DNA of 64,000 nt, from the NCBI GenBank assembly GCA_903911085.1, contig CAIWCC010000215.1, positions 1-64,000 on the forward strand, read 5' to 3'. The position numbers and the translations under genes were made by a program. This DNA comes from an uncultured Bacteroidales bacterium (lineage in GTDB: Bacteria > Bacteroidota > Bacteroidia > Bacteroidales > Paludibacteraceae). The notes beneath the pieces are model-generated. The model was not told where the DNA came from. It did not search any database and worked only from the letters and a program-made list of their open reading frames with translations. Below are positions 1-10,301 of the stretch, in pieces (position 1 is the stretch's first letter; each line of letters opens with the position of its first letter).

Positions 1-5
1 ACCAT

Positions 6-55
6 GAAGGGAATGTTATTGTTGTTTTGTCGCATACAAAACGTTCCCTTCTTTT
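6..55 (+). terminator. Rho-independent terminator of a gene left of the window
   Basis: An outer 8-bp stem (GAAGGGAA 6-13 with TTCCCTTC 44-51) encloses an inner 7-bp stem (GTTTTGT 24-30 with ACAAAAC 36-42, loop CGCAT) and is followed by a short T run. The T run is on the + strand, so it would end a rightward transcript from outside the window. Confidence 0.6.
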
Positions 56-180
56 AAATATTGTTTAAACTCCCAAAAAAGTCAAGACGACTTCTATATA
101 TGTTTTGAAAATACTTTGCAAAAATAATACATTTTGATGTAAATTCATTCATTAATATTTAAAATTATCAAAAAAGTAAA

Positions 181-247
181 AAAGGTTTTCTGTGAATCAT
201 TATCTACCGTTCGAAAACATAAGATAATGAAATCACAAAAAACCTTT
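181..247 (-). terminator. Terminator of the malic enzyme gene
   Basis: A long interrupted hairpin: AAAGGTTTT 181-189 pairs with AAAACCTTT 239-247, TGTGA 191-195 with TCACA 233-237, and TCATTATCT 197-205 with AGATAATGA 222-230. On the minus strand it is followed by a run of T, and it lies 27 bp past the malic enzyme stop codon. Confidence 0.8.
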
Positions 248-273
248 CTTAAAAATAAAATTCTATCCTATAC

Positions 274-2559
274 TTATTTCTTCTTTGCTTTAACCTCTTC
301 TACAATAGCGTCAAGTACAGCAATAGCAGTCATGTTTACAATGTCGCGAACTGAACTTTCTACATCCAAAATGTGAACTGGTTTGTTCAATCCCATTTGA
401 ATTGGACCAATTGATTCAGCTAATCCCATTTCAATCATCATTTTATAAGCAGTATTTGCCGAACTAAGATTTGGGAAAATCAAAGTATTTACATTTTTTC
501 CTGCCAATTTAGAGAATGGGAATTTTTTATCGCGAAGTTCTTTGTTCAATGCAAAAGTAACTTGCATTTCACCGTCTACAATCATTTCTGGATATTCTTT
601 GTGTAGAGTATCAACTACTTGATGTACACTTGCTGGACTACCTACCTTATCCGAACCAAAGTTTGAATACGAAAGCATTGCCATTACTGGTTCATGTGCA
701 AAGAATTTTACTGTGTCGTTTGTCAATTTAGCAATGTCAACCAAAGCTTCTGATGTAGGATGGCGGTTGAAAAGCGTGTCAGTCAAAAAGAATGTTCCTT
801 TTTTGGTATTCATTATGTGCATGGCGGCAATATGTTTCAAACCTTCGCGTATTCCAATTACATCTTTTGCAGCTTGTACTGTGTCGGCATATTTAGTGTA
901 AACACCTGTAATCAAGGCGTCTGCTTCACCAGTTTCTACCATCATCATACCAAAGTAGTTGCGTTCGTACATTTTCTCGAAAGCTTCATCGTAGTTCATA
1001 CCTTCGCGACTTCTTTTTTCGGATAATATCTGAGCAAATCTTGCGCGACGACCTTCTTCTCTATCATGACGAAGATTTACAATTTCGATACCAGTCAAAT
1101 CAATATCATTTTCGGCAGCAATATTTCCAATTTTTTCTTCATTTCCAAGTAAGATAGGGAAACAAATTCCTTCGGCATAAGCAGCTTCAGCAGCTTTAAT
1201 CATATTGATATGATTTGATTCTGAGAATACTACACGTTTTGGGTTTTGACGTGCTGTGTCATAGAAACGACGCAACATCTTATTGTCAAGTCCCATCAAT
1301 TCACGCAATTTATCACCATAAGCTTCCCAATCAGTAATTACTTTTCGGGCTACTCCTGAATCGATAGCTGCTTTGGCTACTGCAGGTGCCACAATGTTCA
1401 ACAAGCGTGGATCGAGCGGTTTTGGAATAATATAATCGCGACCAAAACTCAAACGTTTAAGATCGTAAGCTGCATTTACTACGTCAGGAACTGGTTGTTT
1501 TGTCAATTCAGCAATGGCATAAACTGCAGCAAGCTTCATTTCTTCGTTGATACATTTTGCACGAACATCCAATGCGCCACGGAAAATGTAAGGAAAACCA
1601 AGTACATTGTTAATTTGATTAGGATGGTCAGAACGTCCTGTTGCAAAAACAATATCTTGGCGAGCTGACATTGCGTCTTCGTACGAAATCTCAGGGTTTG
1701 GATTTGCTAAACCAAAAACAATAGGATTTACGTTCATCGAACGCACCATTTCCTTTGTTAATACATCAGCAATTGATAATCCCAAAAATACATCCGAATC
1801 TTTAACTGCTTCAGCCAAAGTAGTAATAGTTCTGTCGGTTGCAAAAGGTTTTTTACGTGAATTCAGGTCAGTACGTTGTTTGTTGATAACACCTTTCGAA
1901 TCCACCATAACGATGTTTTCCAATTTTGCACCAAGTAACATATATAATTGAGTACAAGAGTTGGCGGCGGCACCAGCACCATTTACAACGATTTTTACGT
2001 CTTCAATTTTCTTTCCTACAAGTTCCAAAGCGTTAATCAAACCAGCCGAAGAGACAATGGCGGTTCCGTGTTGGTCATCGTGCATAAGTGGAATGTCCAA
2101 TTCTGCTTTAAGTCTGTCTTCAATTTCAAAACATTCAGGCGCTTTGATATCTTCTAAGTTGATGCCACCAAAAGTGGGTGCAATGGCTTTTACTACTTGA
2201 ATAAATTTTTCAGGATCTTTTTCATTGACTTCAATATCAAAAACATCAATTCCTGCAAAAATCTTAAACAACAAACCTTTACCTTCCATAACCGGTTTTC
2301 CAGCTAATGCGCCAATGTCGCCAAGGCCAAGAACGGCTGTTCCATTTGAAATAACTGCTACTAAATTTCCCTTCGATGTGTAATCGTAAGCGGTTTCGGG
2401 ATATTTCTCAATTTCTAAACAAGGTTCTGCAACTCCAGGTGAGTAAGCTAATGATAAGTCTCGTTGCGAACTGTAAGGTTTGGTTGGAACAACCTCAATT
2501 TTGCCAGGTTTTCCTTGCGAATGATAGAGAAGTGCTTCTTCTCTGGTTACTTTTGCCAT
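274..2559 (-). CDS. maeB: NADP-dependent malic enzyme with C-terminal phosphotransacetylase-like domain
   Basis: This 761-residue protein matches the usual length of MaeB-type malic enzymes, which decarboxylate malate to pyruvate while reducing NADP. The malic N-domain shows SPGVAEPC near residue 40, the metal-site region [14 protein letters not shown] near 135 and HDDQHGTA near 160. The nucleotide-binding loop [11 protein letters not shown] lies near 190. From about residue 430 (NPKRVVFSE) the chain is a phosphate acetyl/butyryltransferase-like domain, which in characterised MaeB proteins is thought to be regulatory rather than catalytic. The start [10 protein letters not shown] is typical of the family. 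The gene is monocistronic, with its own terminator (181-247) and a possible -7 box upstream. Confidence 0.96.
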   Translation of the reverse strand: MAKVTREEALLYHSQGKPGKIEVVPTKPYSSQRDLSLAYSPGVAEPCLEIEKYPETAYDYTSKGNLVAVISNGTAVLGLGDIGALAGKPVMEGKGLLFKIFAGIDVFDIEVNEKDPEKFIQVVKAIAPTFGGINLEDIKAPECFEIEDRLKAELDIPLMHDDQHGTAIVSSAGLINALELVGKKIEDVKIVVNGAGAAANSCTQLYMLLGAKLENIVMVDSKGVINKQRTDLNSRKKPFATDRTITTLAEAVKDSDVFLGLSIADVLTKEMVRSMNVNPIVFGLANPNPEISYEDAMSARQDIVFATGRSDHPNQINNVLGFPYIFRGALDVRAKCINEEMKLAAVYAIAELTKQPVPDVVNAAYDLKRLSFGRDYIIPKPLDPRLLNIVAPAVAKAAIDSGVARKVITDWEAYGDKLRELMGLDNKMLRRFYDTARQNPKRVVFSESNHINMIKAAEAAYAEGICFPILLGNEEKIGNIAAENDIDLTGIEIVNLRHDREEGRRARFAQILSEKRSREGMNYDEAFEKMYERNYFGMMMVETGEADALITGVYTKYADTVQAAKDVIGIREGLKHIAAMHIMNTKKGTFFLTDTLFNRHPTSEALVDIAKLTNDTVKFFAHEPVMAMLSYSNFGSDKVGSPASVHQVVDTLHKEYPEMIVDGEMQVTFALNKELRDKKFPFSKLAGKNVNTLIFPNLSSANTAYKMMIEMGLAESIGPIQMGLNKPVHILDVESSVRDIVNMTAIAVLDAIVEEVKAKKK

Positions 2560-2618
2560 AATCGTTTAATTTATAATAATATGTAATATAAAGGGGGATG
2601 TATTTCTGAAATTTGTCG

Positions 2619-2626
2619 CAAAATTA
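2619..2626 (-). promoter_or_regulatory. Possible -7 box for maeB
   Basis: The minus strand reads TAATTTTG, fitting the Bacteroidota -7 consensus TAnnTTTG, 60 bp before the maeB start. No -33 TTTG is seen at the expected spacing, and chance matches are common in DNA this AT-rich. Confidence 0.35.
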
Positions 2627-2677
2627 CAAATTAAAATTACAATATGAAAGCAATTTCGATAATATTATTTATAAATA

Positions 2678-3331
2678 TTACCTTTGGAAATGCTGATCAT
2701 CATAATTGCGTGTAAAGTTATGTCCCCAACGAAAATGTAATTTTGTAAACTGCTGTACTATAGGGTGTAATGGGTAAAGCGTGCCATTGATGGTAGAATC
2801 GTAAATTGCACCTTCGGGTTTGTTTGAGCGATACTTATATCCATTTTTCCATCTTAGTGGATTAAAATACGGATTTATATCTATTGCCATTCCTAAAGCA
2901 TGTTTCGAATATTCAGTATTGCGATAACAAAAGCTTGAAGTATTATTGTCTTTCATCGATAAATTATCGTTCCAATTATAATTTACAATGGGAATTGCCT
3001 TTGCTATTTGAAATTGTTGTTGGAGCATAAACCGAAAAATCTGTTTCAAGTCGTTAGCAATCAATTTATTTGTTAGTATTTGTCCTGAGTGAATCATTTT
3101 GTCGGTAGAATAATACTGTACATCAATTAACTGCAATTGTTCAATTACTGATTTGGGTGCTTTCGTTCCTGCAACCGCTTCTTCAAAAGTGTAATGACAA
3201 TCTACTATAACATTATTATTGATTTTTGTTTTATGCCGTTTTTGTTTGGAATAGTCTTCTTTTTTGTTGTGAGAACAGGAGATGAGCGTGCACAAAAATA
3301 ATATACATAGAATTGTAGTTGGCTTATTCAT
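2678..3331 (-). CDS. M15-family peptidoglycan peptidase, lipoprotein
   Basis: A 217-residue lipoprotein: the N-terminus has a hydrophobic segment ending in LISC (lipid Cys19). The M15 zinc motif SxHxxGxAxD is present as S142-K-H144-A-L-G147-M-A149-I-D151, and a third ligand is likely H204 in RWGH. Such enzymes (VanY/VanX and L-Ala-D-Glu endopeptidase types) cut peptidoglycan peptides in the periplasm; which bond is cut cannot be told from sequence. It lies 6 bp downstream of the YeiH-family gene on the same strand and is probably co-transcribed with it, although no functional link between the two is obvious. Confidence 0.85.
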   Translation of the reverse strand: MNKPTTILCILFLCTLISCSHNKKEDYSKQKRHKTKINNNVIVDCHYTFEEAVAGTKAPKSVIEQLQLIDVQYYSTDKMIHSGQILTNKLIANDLKQIFRFMLQQQFQIAKAIPIVNYNWNDNLSMKDNNTSSFCYRNTEYSKHALGMAIDINPYFNPLRWKNGYKYRSNKPEGAIYDSTINGTLYPLHPIVQQFTKLHFRWGHNFTRNYDDQHFQR

Positions 3332-3337
3332 AGTTTA

Positions 3338-4282
3338 TTAATATGAGAAATATATAAATGTCAAACTAGCTATGGCGATAAAAAACCATAAAACAATTCC
3401 CAATAAAAGTGGTTTTGCGCCAACTGATTTTATGACCGAACGTGACAAGCCTGCTCCAATAAAAAAGAGTGTAAGCGTTAGACATTGACGGGCAATAATT
3501 ACAATACCGTGGCTAAAATAAGTTGGAATCGATAAATAGGTGTTGAGCACCATTGCTAGTATAAAAAGTAGAATAAACCATGGAATAGCTATTCTGTCTT
3601 CTTTGGACTTAAAGTAAAATGATGTAAATAATGACAATGGAATTATCCATAAAGCTCGAGTCAGTTTCACCGTTGTAGCCACTTTCAGAGCTTCGTCGCC
3701 AAAAGTGGACCCAGCTCCAACTACGGAACTTGTGTCATGAATGGCAATTGCAGCCCATAATCCAAATTGATGTTGCGATAAATGAAGCCAATGACCCAAA
3801 ATTGGAAACAACAATAAAGCAAAGGCATTCAGAATGAAAATTGTTGCCAAAGAGATAGACATTTCACTTTCGTTTGCTTTAGCTATCGGCCCAACTGTAG
3901 CAATTGCACTTCCACCACAAATTGCTGTACCAGATGCAATTAAATAAGATGAAATCTTTGAAACGTGAAAAAACTTGCCCAGTATTAAGCCTAAAATCAT
4001 TACGCTGATTACCGAAAATATTGTAAACAACATTCCATCCGATCCTGCTTTGAGTGCATCATGAAGATTCATGCCAAATCCTAATCCGATAACCGATAAT
4101 TGTAACAAATATGTCGATGCTAGTCTGTTAAATTTCGGAAAAGGTATGTCGAGTGTTAAGGCAAAACTTAAGCCAATAAATAATGCTAGGGGTGGTGTGA
4201 TGAAGGATGTTATACAAATAAGTGAAATAGCCACGTATAAAATGCCATTAAATTGTCTAGTATTTGATGAAAATGTCGACAT
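3338..4282 (-). CDS. YeiH/UPF0324-family inner-membrane transporter
   Basis: A 314-residue polytopic membrane protein with about ten hydrophobic segments. It carries family signatures such as ASGTAICGGSAIATVGP around residue 116 and AIHDTSSVVGAG around residue 179. The family (YeiH, UPF0324) is often annotated as putative sulfate exporter; the substrate has not been proven for most members. The start MSTFSSNTRQF gives a normal family length. It heads a two-gene leftward unit with the M15 peptidase and has a plausible promoter just upstream. Confidence 0.85.
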   Translation of the reverse strand: MSTFSSNTRQFNGILYVAISLICITSFITPPLALFIGLSFALTLDIPFPKFNRLASTYLLQLSVIGLGFGMNLHDALKAGSDGMLFTIFSVISVMILGLILGKFFHVSKISSYLIASGTAICGGSAIATVGPIAKANESEMSISLATIFILNAFALLLFPILGHWLHLSQHQFGLWAAIAIHDTSSVVGAGSTFGDEALKVATTVKLTRALWIIPLSLFTSFYFKSKEDRIAIPWFILLFILAMVLNTYLSIPTYFSHGIVIIARQCLTLTLFFIGAGLSRSVIKSVGAKPLLLGIVLWFFIAIASLTFIYFSY

Positions 4283-4307
4283 ATCTTGATTTATTGTAAA
4301 GAAGCCA

Positions 4308-4337
4308 CAAAGTTACAATTTATGTTGCGATTTTCAA
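4308..4337 (-). promoter_or_regulatory. Promoter of the YeiH-peptidase unit
   Basis: On the minus strand TAACTTTG (4308-4315) fits the -7 consensus TAnnTTTG, and a TTG (4335-4337) lies 19 bp upstream at the expected -33 spacing. The box is 26 bp before the start codon. Confidence 0.5.
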
Positions 4338-4510
4338 GATTATAATTGTTTGTATTTGGTGCGTGCGAGAAATTTGAAATTTGATAAATTATTTTAAAAC
4401 TGTCAAAATTATTTTTAATGTTATTATGTCCGTAAAAAATGTCAATCCTTTAGTCATCAGTAATATAAAAAAACATTGATATTCCGTTTTTATTATTCAC
4501 TGCTTATATG

Positions 4511-4518
4511 TATATTTG
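4511..4518 (+). promoter_or_regulatory. recF: -7 box for recF
   Basis: TATATTTG fits TAnnTTTG and ends 24 bp before the chosen recF ATG. It covers the TTG that would otherwise extend the reading frame upstream, which supports the later ATG as start. Confidence 0.5.
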
Positions 4519-4542
4519 CAAGAGATAAAAAACTTCTATTTG

Positions 4543-5634
4543 ATGCGTCTAAAATCCATATCCATACTTAATTACAAGAATATCGGCGAAGCTGAATTGG
4601 TTTTTTCGCCTAAGATAAACTGTTTTATTGGCAATAATGGTATGGGAAAAACCAATTTGTTGGATGCCATTTATTTTCTTTCGTTTTGCAAAAGTCACTC
4701 CAATTCTATCGATTCACAAAATATACTCCATAATACCGATTTTTTTTTAATACAAGGTAAATATGAGTTAGGTGAAACCATTGAGGAGATTTATTGTGGC
4801 ATGAAGTTTCGTCAAAAAAAACAATTTAAGCGCAATAAAAAAGAATATGAACGACTATCAGATCATATAGGCTTGTTGCCGCTTGTGTTAGTTTCGCCTG
4901 ACGATTCGGCGCTAATTTCCGAAGGTAGCGACGAGCGCAGAAAATTTGTTGACGGCGTTATTTCTCAGTTTAATAAGTCATATCTCAATCAGTTGTTGCA
5001 ATACAACAATGCCCTAAAGCAGCGAAATGCTCTGCTGAAACTTGAAACAACAATTGATGACTCATTATTAGATATTTGGGAAGAACAAATGGCATTATAT
5101 GGTAGCTACATTTACGAGCAACGTAAATTGTTTATTGATGAATTTATTCCAATTTTTCAAAACTTCTACTCCTATATTTCTAATGGTAATGAGCAGATTA
5201 GTTTGACATATCATTCTCAGCACGATGAACATGATATCAAAGCGCGTATGATAGCCACTCGCGATCGCGACAAGATTTTGGGCTATTCTACTCAAGGAAT
5301 CCATAAAGACGAGTTGGAAATGATGCTTGATGGCTATCCTATTAAGCGTGTTGGTTCGCAAGGTCAAAATAAAACCTATTTGATTTCGTTGAAATTAGCG
5401 CAATTCAATTTTTTAAAACGTACACACCAATTGTCTCCTTTATTATTACTTGATGATATTTTCGATAAGCTCGATTCAATTCGAGTGAAACGAATTGTGG
5501 AATTAGTATCAAGTGAAACATTCGGACAAATTTTTATTACCGATACCAACCGCGAACATTTAGATTTAATTCTGCAACAACTAGGACAAGAAGCAGCAAT
5601 TTTTAAAGTAAATAATGGTGAAATAAGCCAATGA
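4543..5634 (+). CDS. recF: DNA replication and repair protein RecF
   Basis: RecF is an SMC-like ATPase that helps load RecA at single-strand gaps. From the ATG at 4543 the protein is 363 residues, the normal RecF size, and begins MRLKSISILNYKNI as in the family. The frame is open 27 bp further upstream to a TTG, but the promoter box lies there. Visible motifs are Walker A GNNGMGKT (residues 30-37), a signature region around VGSQGQNKT, and Walker B LLLLDDIFDKLD near residue 306. It stands alone on the + strand between leftward and rightward neighbours, not in the usual dnaA-dnaN context. Confidence 0.95.
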   Translation: MRLKSISILNYKNIGEAELVFSPKINCFIGNNGMGKTNLLDAIYFLSFCKSHSNSIDSQNILHNTDFFLIQGKYELGETIEEIYCGMKFRQKKQFKRNKKEYERLSDHIGLLPLVLVSPDDSALISEGSDERRKFVDGVISQFNKSYLNQLLQYNNALKQRNALLKLETTIDDSLLDIWEEQMALYGSYIYEQRKLFIDEFIPIFQNFYSYISNGNEQISLTYHSQHDEHDIKARMIATRDRDKILGYSTQGIHKDELEMMLDGYPIKRVGSQGQNKTYLISLKLAQFNFLKRTHQLSPLLLLDDIFDKLDSIRVKRIVELVSSETFGQIFITDTNREHLDLILQQLGQEAAIFKVNNGEISQ

Positions 5635-5936
5635 TTCATGTCATAATGTTAGATTTTGCTGAAAAAATTCGTATGATATTTTTTGTTCTGATAGCAAATT
5701 ATTTTTTGCAATAAAATACACAAAAAATATTTTCGGAAATATTTTCGAATTTTCAAAAATGTAAATCGTTGAAATATAAATACATATAAAAACAAACAGA
5801 AAACTTTATAATTTGTTGAAAACAAATGATTAAATTAATTGGTAGTTAACGAATAAATGTCTAACATTGCAGTCGCTAAAAAGTATAATCGTTGAAAGAC
5901 ATAAAATACTAATACTAATCTATTTATTCATTTATC
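5635..5936. other. Intergenic stretch, recF to nrdJ
   Basis: About 300 bp of very AT-rich DNA with no supported gene. I looked for a cobalamin riboswitch ahead of the B12-dependent reductase and saw no B12-box-like sequence or suitable stems. Confidence 0.5.
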
Positions 5937-8489
5937 GTGGAAACAAAAACATTTACTCCCGAAGAAATTCGATTGGCAGCAGTTGAATATTTTAAAGGAG
6001 ATGATTTAGCTACTAAAGTTTGGGCGACCAAATATGCTTTAAAAGATTCGTATAACAACACATACGAATTAACACCAGACGATATGCATCGTCGATTGGC
6101 AAGAGAAATTGCCAGAATTGAAAATAATTATCCAAATCCGCTCACACAGGATGAGCTTTTTGAATTATTTAAAAATTTCAAATACATTGTACCACAAGGA
6201 AGTCCAATGACTGGGGTTGGAAATGAATTTCAGGTGGCTTCCCTTTCAAATTGTTTTGTTATCGGTTTTGATACCGACTCCGATTCTTATGGAGCTATCA
6301 TTAAACTCGATGAAGAACAAGTTCAACTTATGAAACGACGTGGTGGTGTAGGTCACGATTTGTCGCACATTCGCCCCAAAGGTTCTCCTGTTAAAAACTC
6401 TGCACTTACATCTACTGGGATTGTTCCTTTTATGGAACGTTATTCCAACTCTACTCGCGAGGTGGCTCAAGATGGCCGCAGAGGCGCATTAATGTTGAGT
6501 GTGTCCATTAAACATCCCGATTCAGAATCATTTATCGATGCCAAAATGGAATCGGGTAAAGTTACTGGTGCTAATGTTTCGGTAAAATTGCACGATGATT
6601 TTATGGAAGCTGCCATCAACAATCGTAAATTTACACAACAATATCCAGTTCAATCTAAAGAACCTTGGTTCACAAAGGAGGTTGATGCTAATCCGATTTG
6701 GAAAAAAATCGTACATAATGCATGGCAATCGGCTGAACCAGGAATTTTATTCTGGGATACTATCATACGTGAGTCAGTGCCAGATTGTTATGCAGATTTA
6801 GGCTACAAAACCGTTTCGACAAATCCATGTGGCGAAATTCCACTTTGCCCTTATGATAGCTGTCGTTTATTGGCTATTAATTTGTATTCTTATGTAAATA
6901 ATCCGTTTACACCAGAAGCTAGTTTCGATTTTGAACTATTTGATAAGCATGTGGTTTTGGCTCAAAGAATTATGGATGATATTATCGATTTGGAAATGGA
7001 AAAAATCGAGAAAATTATCGAAAAAATTCAAACTGACCCCGAAGACGATGTAGTTAAAAGTACAGAATTTCAATTATGGGAAAAAATTAAAGTAAAAACT
7101 TCTCAAGGTCGTAGAACAGGTGTTGGTACCACTGGTGAAGGCGATATGTTGGCAGCTATGGGATTCCGCTATGGAACCGATGAAGCTACTGATTTTTCGG
7201 AAAGTGTGCACAAAGCTGTTGCTTTATCTGCTTACAGATCATCGGTAATAATGGCAAAAGAACGTGGAGCTTTTAAAGTTTATGATGCAAAACGTGAGGA
7301 AAATAATCCTTATATTCAACGTCTACGCGAAGCCGATCCTCAATTGTACAAAGATATGGTGAAGTATGGTCGTCGTAATATTGCATGCTTGACCATTGCG
7401 CCTACTGGAACCACAAGTATTATGACTCAAACAACTTCGGGTATTGAGCCGGTATTTATGCCTGTTTATACACGCCGTCGTAAAGTAAATCCAAACGACA
7501 AAAATGTTCGTATCGATTTTATTGATGATAATGGCGATTCGTGGGAAGAGTATATTGTTTTTCACCACAAATTTGTAACTTGGATGGAGGCAAACAATTA
7601 TCCTACTGCTAAAATCTACACCAAACAAGAAGTTGATGAGATGGTTGCAAAATCGCCTTATTACAAAGCAACTGCCAATGATGTGGATTGGATGAAAAAA
7701 GTTCAAATGCAAGGTCGTATTCAAAAATGGGTAGATCATTCTATTAGCGTAACCATCAATTTACCTAACGATGCAACTGAAGAGTTGGTTGGTAGATTGT
7801 ATGAAGAGGCTTGGCGTTGTGGATGTAAAGGTGTTACAGTATATCGCGATGGTTCACGTGCAGGAGTGTTAATTGCTGTTGAAGAAAAAAAGGAAGAAAA
7901 GAAAGAAGATAAGAAAGAACATTGTTTTTGTTATAACGAAGATTACCTTGTTCGTCCAAAAGAGTTGGATTGTGATATTGTTCGCTTCCAAAATGCGAAA
8001 GATAAATGGATTGCTTTTGTAGGATTATCGAATGGTCGTCCTTACGAAATTTTTACAGGTTTGGCCGATGATGAGGAAGGCATTTTACTGCCAAAAACGG
8101 TTACCGAGGGAAAAATTATCAAAACAATTGATGAACATGGCAACAAACGCTATGATTTTCAATTTGCAAACAAAAGAGGCTACAAAACTACTGTTGAAGG
8201 ATTATCGCACAAATTTGATAAAGAATTCTGGAATTATGCTAAATTAATATCTGGCGTTTTGCGTTATGGAATGCCTATCGATCAGGTAATTAAATTGGTT
8301 TCAGGTCTACAATTAGACAATGAATCTATCAATACTTGGAAAGTGGGAGTGGAGCGTGCGTTAAAGAAATATATTCCTGATGGCACACAAATTAACGAAA
8401 AACCTTGTCCTGAATGTGGTCAAAAAACTTTGGTTTATCAAGAAGGATGTTTGACTTGTAAAAACTGTGGTTATTCTAGATGTGGATAA
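5937..8489 (+). CDS. nrdJ: Adenosylcobalamin-dependent (class II) ribonucleotide reductase
   Basis: This enzyme reduces ribonucleotides to deoxyribonucleotides using coenzyme B12, so it works with or without oxygen. The 850-residue length matches the Bacteroidota/Chlorobi-type class II enzyme. Motifs include the loop MKRRGGVGHDLSHIRPKGSP near residue 130, the active-site STNPCGEIPL near 294, and IAPTGTTSIM near 485. A lysine/glutamate-rich linker near residue 650 leads to a C-terminal module ending in a zinc-ribbon-like CPECG...CLTCKNCGYSRCG that probably carries the reducing cysteines. The start is GTG at 5937; no better ATG is in frame. No NrdR or riboswitch element could be identified upstream. 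Confidence 0.94.
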   Translation: METKTFTPEEIRLAAVEYFKGDDLATKVWATKYALKDSYNNTYELTPDDMHRRLAREIARIENNYPNPLTQDELFELFKNFKYIVPQGSPMTGVGNEFQVASLSNCFVIGFDTDSDSYGAIIKLDEEQVQLMKRRGGVGHDLSHIRPKGSPVKNSALTSTGIVPFMERYSNSTREVAQDGRRGALMLSVSIKHPDSESFIDAKMESGKVTGANVSVKLHDDFMEAAINNRKFTQQYPVQSKEPWFTKEVDANPIWKKIVHNAWQSAEPGILFWDTIIRESVPDCYADLGYKTVSTNPCGEIPLCPYDSCRLLAINLYSYVNNPFTPEASFDFELFDKHVVLAQRIMDDIIDLEMEKIEKIIEKIQTDPEDDVVKSTEFQLWEKIKVKTSQGRRTGVGTTGEGDMLAAMGFRYGTDEATDFSESVHKAVALSAYRSSVIMAKERGAFKVYDAKREENNPYIQRLREADPQLYKDMVKYGRRNIACLTIAPTGTTSIMTQTTSGIEPVFMPVYTRRRKVNPNDKNVRIDFIDDNGDSWEEYIVFHHKFVTWMEANNYPTAKIYTKQEVDEMVAKSPYYKATANDVDWMKKVQMQGRIQKWVDHSISVTINLPNDATEELVGRLYEEAWRCGCKGVTVYRDGSRAGVLIAVEEKKEEKKEDKKEHCFCYNEDYLVRPKELDCDIVRFQNAKDKWIAFVGLSNGRPYEIFTGLADDEEGILLPKTVTEGKIIKTIDEHGNKRYDFQFANKRGYKTTVEGLSHKFDKEFWNYAKLISGVLRYGMPIDQVIKLVSGLQLDNESINTWKVGVERALKKYIPDGTQINEKPCPECGQKTLVYQEGCLTCKNCGYSRCG

Positions 8490-8523
8490 TTGTAAGATGC
8501 TAATTTGTTAGCATGTTATTAGA

Positions 8524-8559
8524 TAAAAAAAACGAGTCATTTAATGGCTCGTTTTTTTT
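8524..8559. terminator. Bidirectional terminator between nrdJ and the POT transporter
   Basis: AACGAGTCAT (8531-8540) pairs with ATGGCTCGTT (8544-8553), allowing one G-T pair, around a TTA loop. An A run precedes and a T run follows, so it can stop both convergent transcripts. Confidence 0.9.
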
Positions 8560-8580
8560 GTCGAAATCTTCAATTCTGAA

Positions 8581-10110
8581 TTATTTAGTGATTCGTTCAA
8601 GCCATTTTATCATGGCAAGCATTGTAAACATCGAAATCAAACAAGCTACTACAAAAACAGTCCAAGTGAGTGACATAGGTATACTTTTGTAGAAAATAGC
8701 GCCTATAAAAAGCAATTGATTGCCAATGGCTGTAGCACCCAACCAACAACCTTGCATTATACCTTGGTATTTTGGTGGTGCAACTTTTGATACAAACGAA
8801 ATACCTAATGGACTGATAAATAGCTCAGCAATAGTTAATATTAAATATGTGCCAATTAATAGAAATGGGGTAACTCTTTGTAAATCGGGCAAACCACCCA
8901 TTGAAGTAATTTCTTCTTTTGTGGGTAAACCTATTGAACCAATGCTCATTACCACATATCCTAGTGCTGCTATTCCCATTCCAATTGCAATTTTCTTTGG
9001 TGTGGATGGTTCTTTGCCTCTCGAACGTAAAGCTCCAAAAATTGCCATAATAACAGGCGTTAAAAACACAACGAAAAATGGATTTATTGACTGAAAAATT
9101 TCCGCACCTTGTAAAGTTGTAAAACCCAAATCAAGTTTTATTCTACTTAAATCGGTATAATCTTTTGCAAAAAATGTGAGCGTAAGTCCGTTTTGATGGA
9201 ACGAAAACCAAAAGAAAATAACTACTGCAAATACTGCAAATAAAGCATATAGGCGTTGTTTAATTTCGGCAGCATCCATTTCAAGCGCATTTGAAGATGC
9301 TTTGTCAGATGCCAATTTGGGGTTTGGAAAATTCTTTTTGTTTATAATGTAAATAACCAGCGAAATAAGCATTGCCACAATAGCTACTGCAAATGCATAA
9401 TGAAATCCGGTGGTGAAAAGATTCAAATAATTGCTTGAAAAAGCTCCTAAATCGTTTCCTGTGTAACCAACTTGTGTAGCCAAATCGCGTAAACGAACAC
9501 TTGCTTCAGCAGAAATATTTCCGCCAATTTGTTCGTGACATAATGTTGGAAGGTCAGAATTGTAAGCATATCCGTGAGAGCTAACCCACCAATTTCGAAT
9601 ACCAACGGCTGCAAAAGGAGCAAAAATTGCGCCCACATTTATAAACATGTAAAATAACGAAAATCCTGTGTCGCGTTGATTTGAGTATTGTGGATTGTCG
9701 TACATTTGACCAACTAATGCCTGTAAATTACCTTTGAACAATCCATTCCCAAAAGCGATAACGAACAATCCAAAGCATGTCATTGCCAATGTTAGTGCAA
9801 AAGAACTTGCAGGAACTGGTGTTGGCGTAGGTATTGCTATCAGAAAATAACCTATTGTCATTAACACAAGTCCTACCAGAATTGTGCCTTTATAATTTCG
9901 TCTTTTGTCGGCAATTATTCCTCCTACAAAGGCTAGGATGTAAATCGAGAAATAAAATATTGAATAAATAATTCCAGCTTTTGTTTCGTCGAGACCAAAC
10001 TTTGACATAAGAAAAAGTGACAAAATAGCCATCATGGTATAAAAACCAAAACGCTCGCCCATGTTTGCTAATGAGGCTGCCAACAGACCTTTAGGATGTT
10101 TTTTGAACAT
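8581..10110 (-). CDS. POT-family proton-coupled oligopeptide transporter
   Basis: A 509-residue inner-membrane protein of the PTR2/POT branch of the major facilitator superfamily, which imports di- and tripeptides with protons. The N-terminus carries the family motif ExxERF in the form NMGERFGFYTMMAIL (residues 17-31), and about 13 hydrophobic segments follow. Family-typical FYMFINVGAIFAP lies near residue 153 and ELFISPLGISF near 433. Peptide uptake fits an amino-acid-fermenting lifestyle, but that is inference. It converges on nrdJ and shares its terminator. Confidence 0.93.
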   Translation of the reverse strand: MFKKHPKGLLAASLANMGERFGFYTMMAILSLFLMSKFGLDETKAGIIYSIFYFSIYILAFVGGIIADKRRNYKGTILVGLVLMTIGYFLIAIPTPTPVPASSFALTLAMTCFGLFVIAFGNGLFKGNLQALVGQMYDNPQYSNQRDTGFSLFYMFINVGAIFAPFAAVGIRNWWVSSHGYAYNSDLPTLCHEQIGGNISAEASVRLRDLATQVGYTGNDLGAFSSNYLNLFTTGFHYAFAVAIVAMLISLVIYIINKKNFPNPKLASDKASSNALEMDAAEIKQRLYALFAVFAVVIFFWFSFHQNGLTLTFFAKDYTDLSRIKLDLGFTTLQGAEIFQSINPFFVVFLTPVIMAIFGALRSRGKEPSTPKKIAIGMGIAALGYVVMSIGSIGLPTKEEITSMGGLPDLQRVTPFLLIGTYLILTIAELFISPLGISFVSKVAPPKYQGIMQGCWLGATAIGNQLLFIGAIFYKSIPMSLTWTVFVVACLISMFTMLAMIKWLERITK

Positions 10111-10177
10111 AGATAAATGTATTTATGTCTTTTCAATAAAAGACTTGATTTGTTAATAATTGTTCGATTTTGATTTG

Positions 10178-10185
10178 CAAATATA
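10178..10185 (-). promoter_or_regulatory. Possible -7 box for the POT transporter
   Basis: TATATTTG on the minus strand, 67 bp before the start codon. No clear -33 element. Confidence 0.35.
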
Positions 10186-10301
10186 ATGAAACTGTTTGAA
10201 TATTCCATTTTTATTCAAAAAAAATATTTGTTTCTTGATATGAAAAGATTAGCCAAGGACTTTTTTATATTTATTATTTATGCATCTTCGTTAATTAGAA
10301 C

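Noticed and set aside
5635..5936. Possible cobalamin riboswitch or NrdR boxes ahead of nrdJ
   Set aside because: No B12-box-like sequence or supporting stems; an ACACAAAAAATAT stretch only weakly resembles an NrdR box and has no partner.
7323..7739. 138-codon antisense frame inside nrdJ
   Set aside because: Shadow of the strongly conserved reductase reading frame; no independent support.
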